The position numbers and the translations under genes are program-made. The notes beneath the pieces were generated by a model that made no database searches, was not told where the DNA came from, and was given only the letters and a program-made list of their open reading frames with translations. 36,573 bases of DNA from a virus, in the IMG/VR virus record IMGVR_UViG_3300035224_000249, positions 1-36,573 of that record; one strand, given 5' to 3'. Below, piece by piece: positions 36,144 through 36,573 of the stretch; position 1 is the first letter of the stretch, and every line of letters begins with the position of its first letter.

Positions 36144-36573
36144 TTAGGTAAATACTCCACCATCGTAAGTTACTGTTGTGCTGACTAGGCTTGAAGTTGT
36201 ATTAAAATCACCAGCGTCAATAGTCACATTTCCGCCTACTGCCCACGTAAGTACACCTGAGCCATTAGTTGTTAGTACTTCATTTGCACTACCAGTGTTA
36301 TTAGGTAATGTCAGCGTATAACTAGCTGCTGCACTATGTGGTGGTCCTTTAATCTTGACACCATGAGAATTGTTCTCACAGTTAAGAGTAATCTGACCTG
36401 AGCCATTTGTTGAATCACCCGTTACTACTGGTACATTCCTTGTTAGATAACGAGCTTCTGGATCATTTACTGTGTAACCGTTATAAGCAAATGTCTTTGT
36501 ACTATGCGTGTAGGAAAGCCTAGTTGTAATACCACTAAGCTGCGTCATTGTTGAGTAGCTGCTAGGAATACCA
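36144..36573 (-). CDS. Tail fibre C-terminal region (5' end cut by window edge)
   Basis: The frame is open from base 36573 without a stop. Within the window the last 143 codons include PEARYLTRNVPVVTGDSTNG and SYTLTLPNNTGSANEVLTTN followed by GSGVLTWAVGGNV. These are typical of cyanophage tail fibre or fibre-accessory proteins. An ATG at 36548 could start a complete 134-residue gene, but the open frame upstream (GIPSSYST) makes a cut larger gene, such as the end of the gp17-like fibre, at least as likely. Confidence 0.6.
   Translation of the reverse strand, partial: GIPSSYSTMTQLSGITTRLSYTHSTKTFAYNGYTVNDPEARYLTRNVPVVTGDSTNGSGQITLNCENNSHGVKIKGPPHSAAASYTLTLPNNTGSANEVLTTNGSGVLTWAVGGNVTIDAGDFNTTSSLVSTTVTYDGGVFT

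Noticed and set aside
1-36573. CRISPR array, insertion sequence, psbA, hli or talC genes
   Set aside because: No regularly spaced repeats, transposase or photosynthesis genes are visible. The last three may lie in the missing part but are not in this window.

Overview
The window is most of the genome of a T7-like podovirus (Autographiviridae type) that infects a marine cyanobacterium. Every gene I can support lies on the minus strand, so the gene order reads from high to low coordinates. The T7 backbone is clear: single-subunit RNA polymerase, gp2.5-type SSB, endonuclease I, primase-helicase, family A DNA polymerase, 5'-3' exonuclease, portal, scaffold, capsid, tail tubes A and B, internal virion proteins and terminase. 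The cyanobacterial-host reading rests on an NblA-like small protein next to the exonuclease, on a short class I ribonucleotide reductase pair of the P-SSP7 type, and on an integrase followed by a piece of a tRNA-Leu gene. NblA triggers phycobilisome breakdown, which points to a phycobilisome-bearing host such as Synechococcus.

Layout in transcription order. 36573-34069: end of a tail fibre gene, a repeat-bearing tail fibre protein and a glycine-rich putative adhesin. 34051-28990: tail-assembly-like small protein, endolysin, membrane protein, small terminase, basic proteins, HNH nuclease, small virion or lysis proteins, a tail-lysozyme-like protein and the large terminase. 28989-27633: two structured, AT-rich gene-poor stretches flanking thyX and a 46-codon gene; the second carries a probable host-type early promoter. 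27632-24123: about ten small early genes, mostly unrecognised. 24083-20679: RNA polymerase, a small gene and integrase, then candidate attP and a strong terminator. 20463-13572: replication and nucleotide metabolism block (SSB, endonuclease I, primase-helicase, thioredoxin-like protein, DNA polymerase, endonuclease VII-like protein, exonuclease, NblA-like protein, DUF3310-like and MazG-like proteins). 13572-11281: ribonucleotide reductase alpha and beta and a small protein. 11288-1: gp7.3-like protein, portal, scaffold, capsid, tail tubes, gp13-, gp14- and gp15-like internal proteins, the last one cut by the window edge.

The two window ends both fall inside the structural block: gp15 is truncated at base 1 and a tail fibre gene is open at base 36573, while the counterparts of gp16 and most of gp17 are absent. 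Terminase and the early genes are contiguous in the middle. The window is therefore a circular permutation with several kilobases missing, not the natural linear molecule.

The genes form a coherent plan. Host RNA polymerase would read the early block from the promoter near 27.7 kb. The phage polymerase would then drive the middle and late blocks. ThyX, ribonucleotide reductase and MazG-like protein feed nucleotides to replication, and NblA-like protein could recycle antenna protein. Less expected features are a recurrent ACACAC leader before early and middle start codons, a terminator hairpin immediately upstream of the RNA polymerase gene, mutually exclusive hairpins in the early leader, loss of the T7 thioredoxin-binding insertion beside a phage thioredoxin-like gene, and an R2-like subunit without the usual tyrosine.
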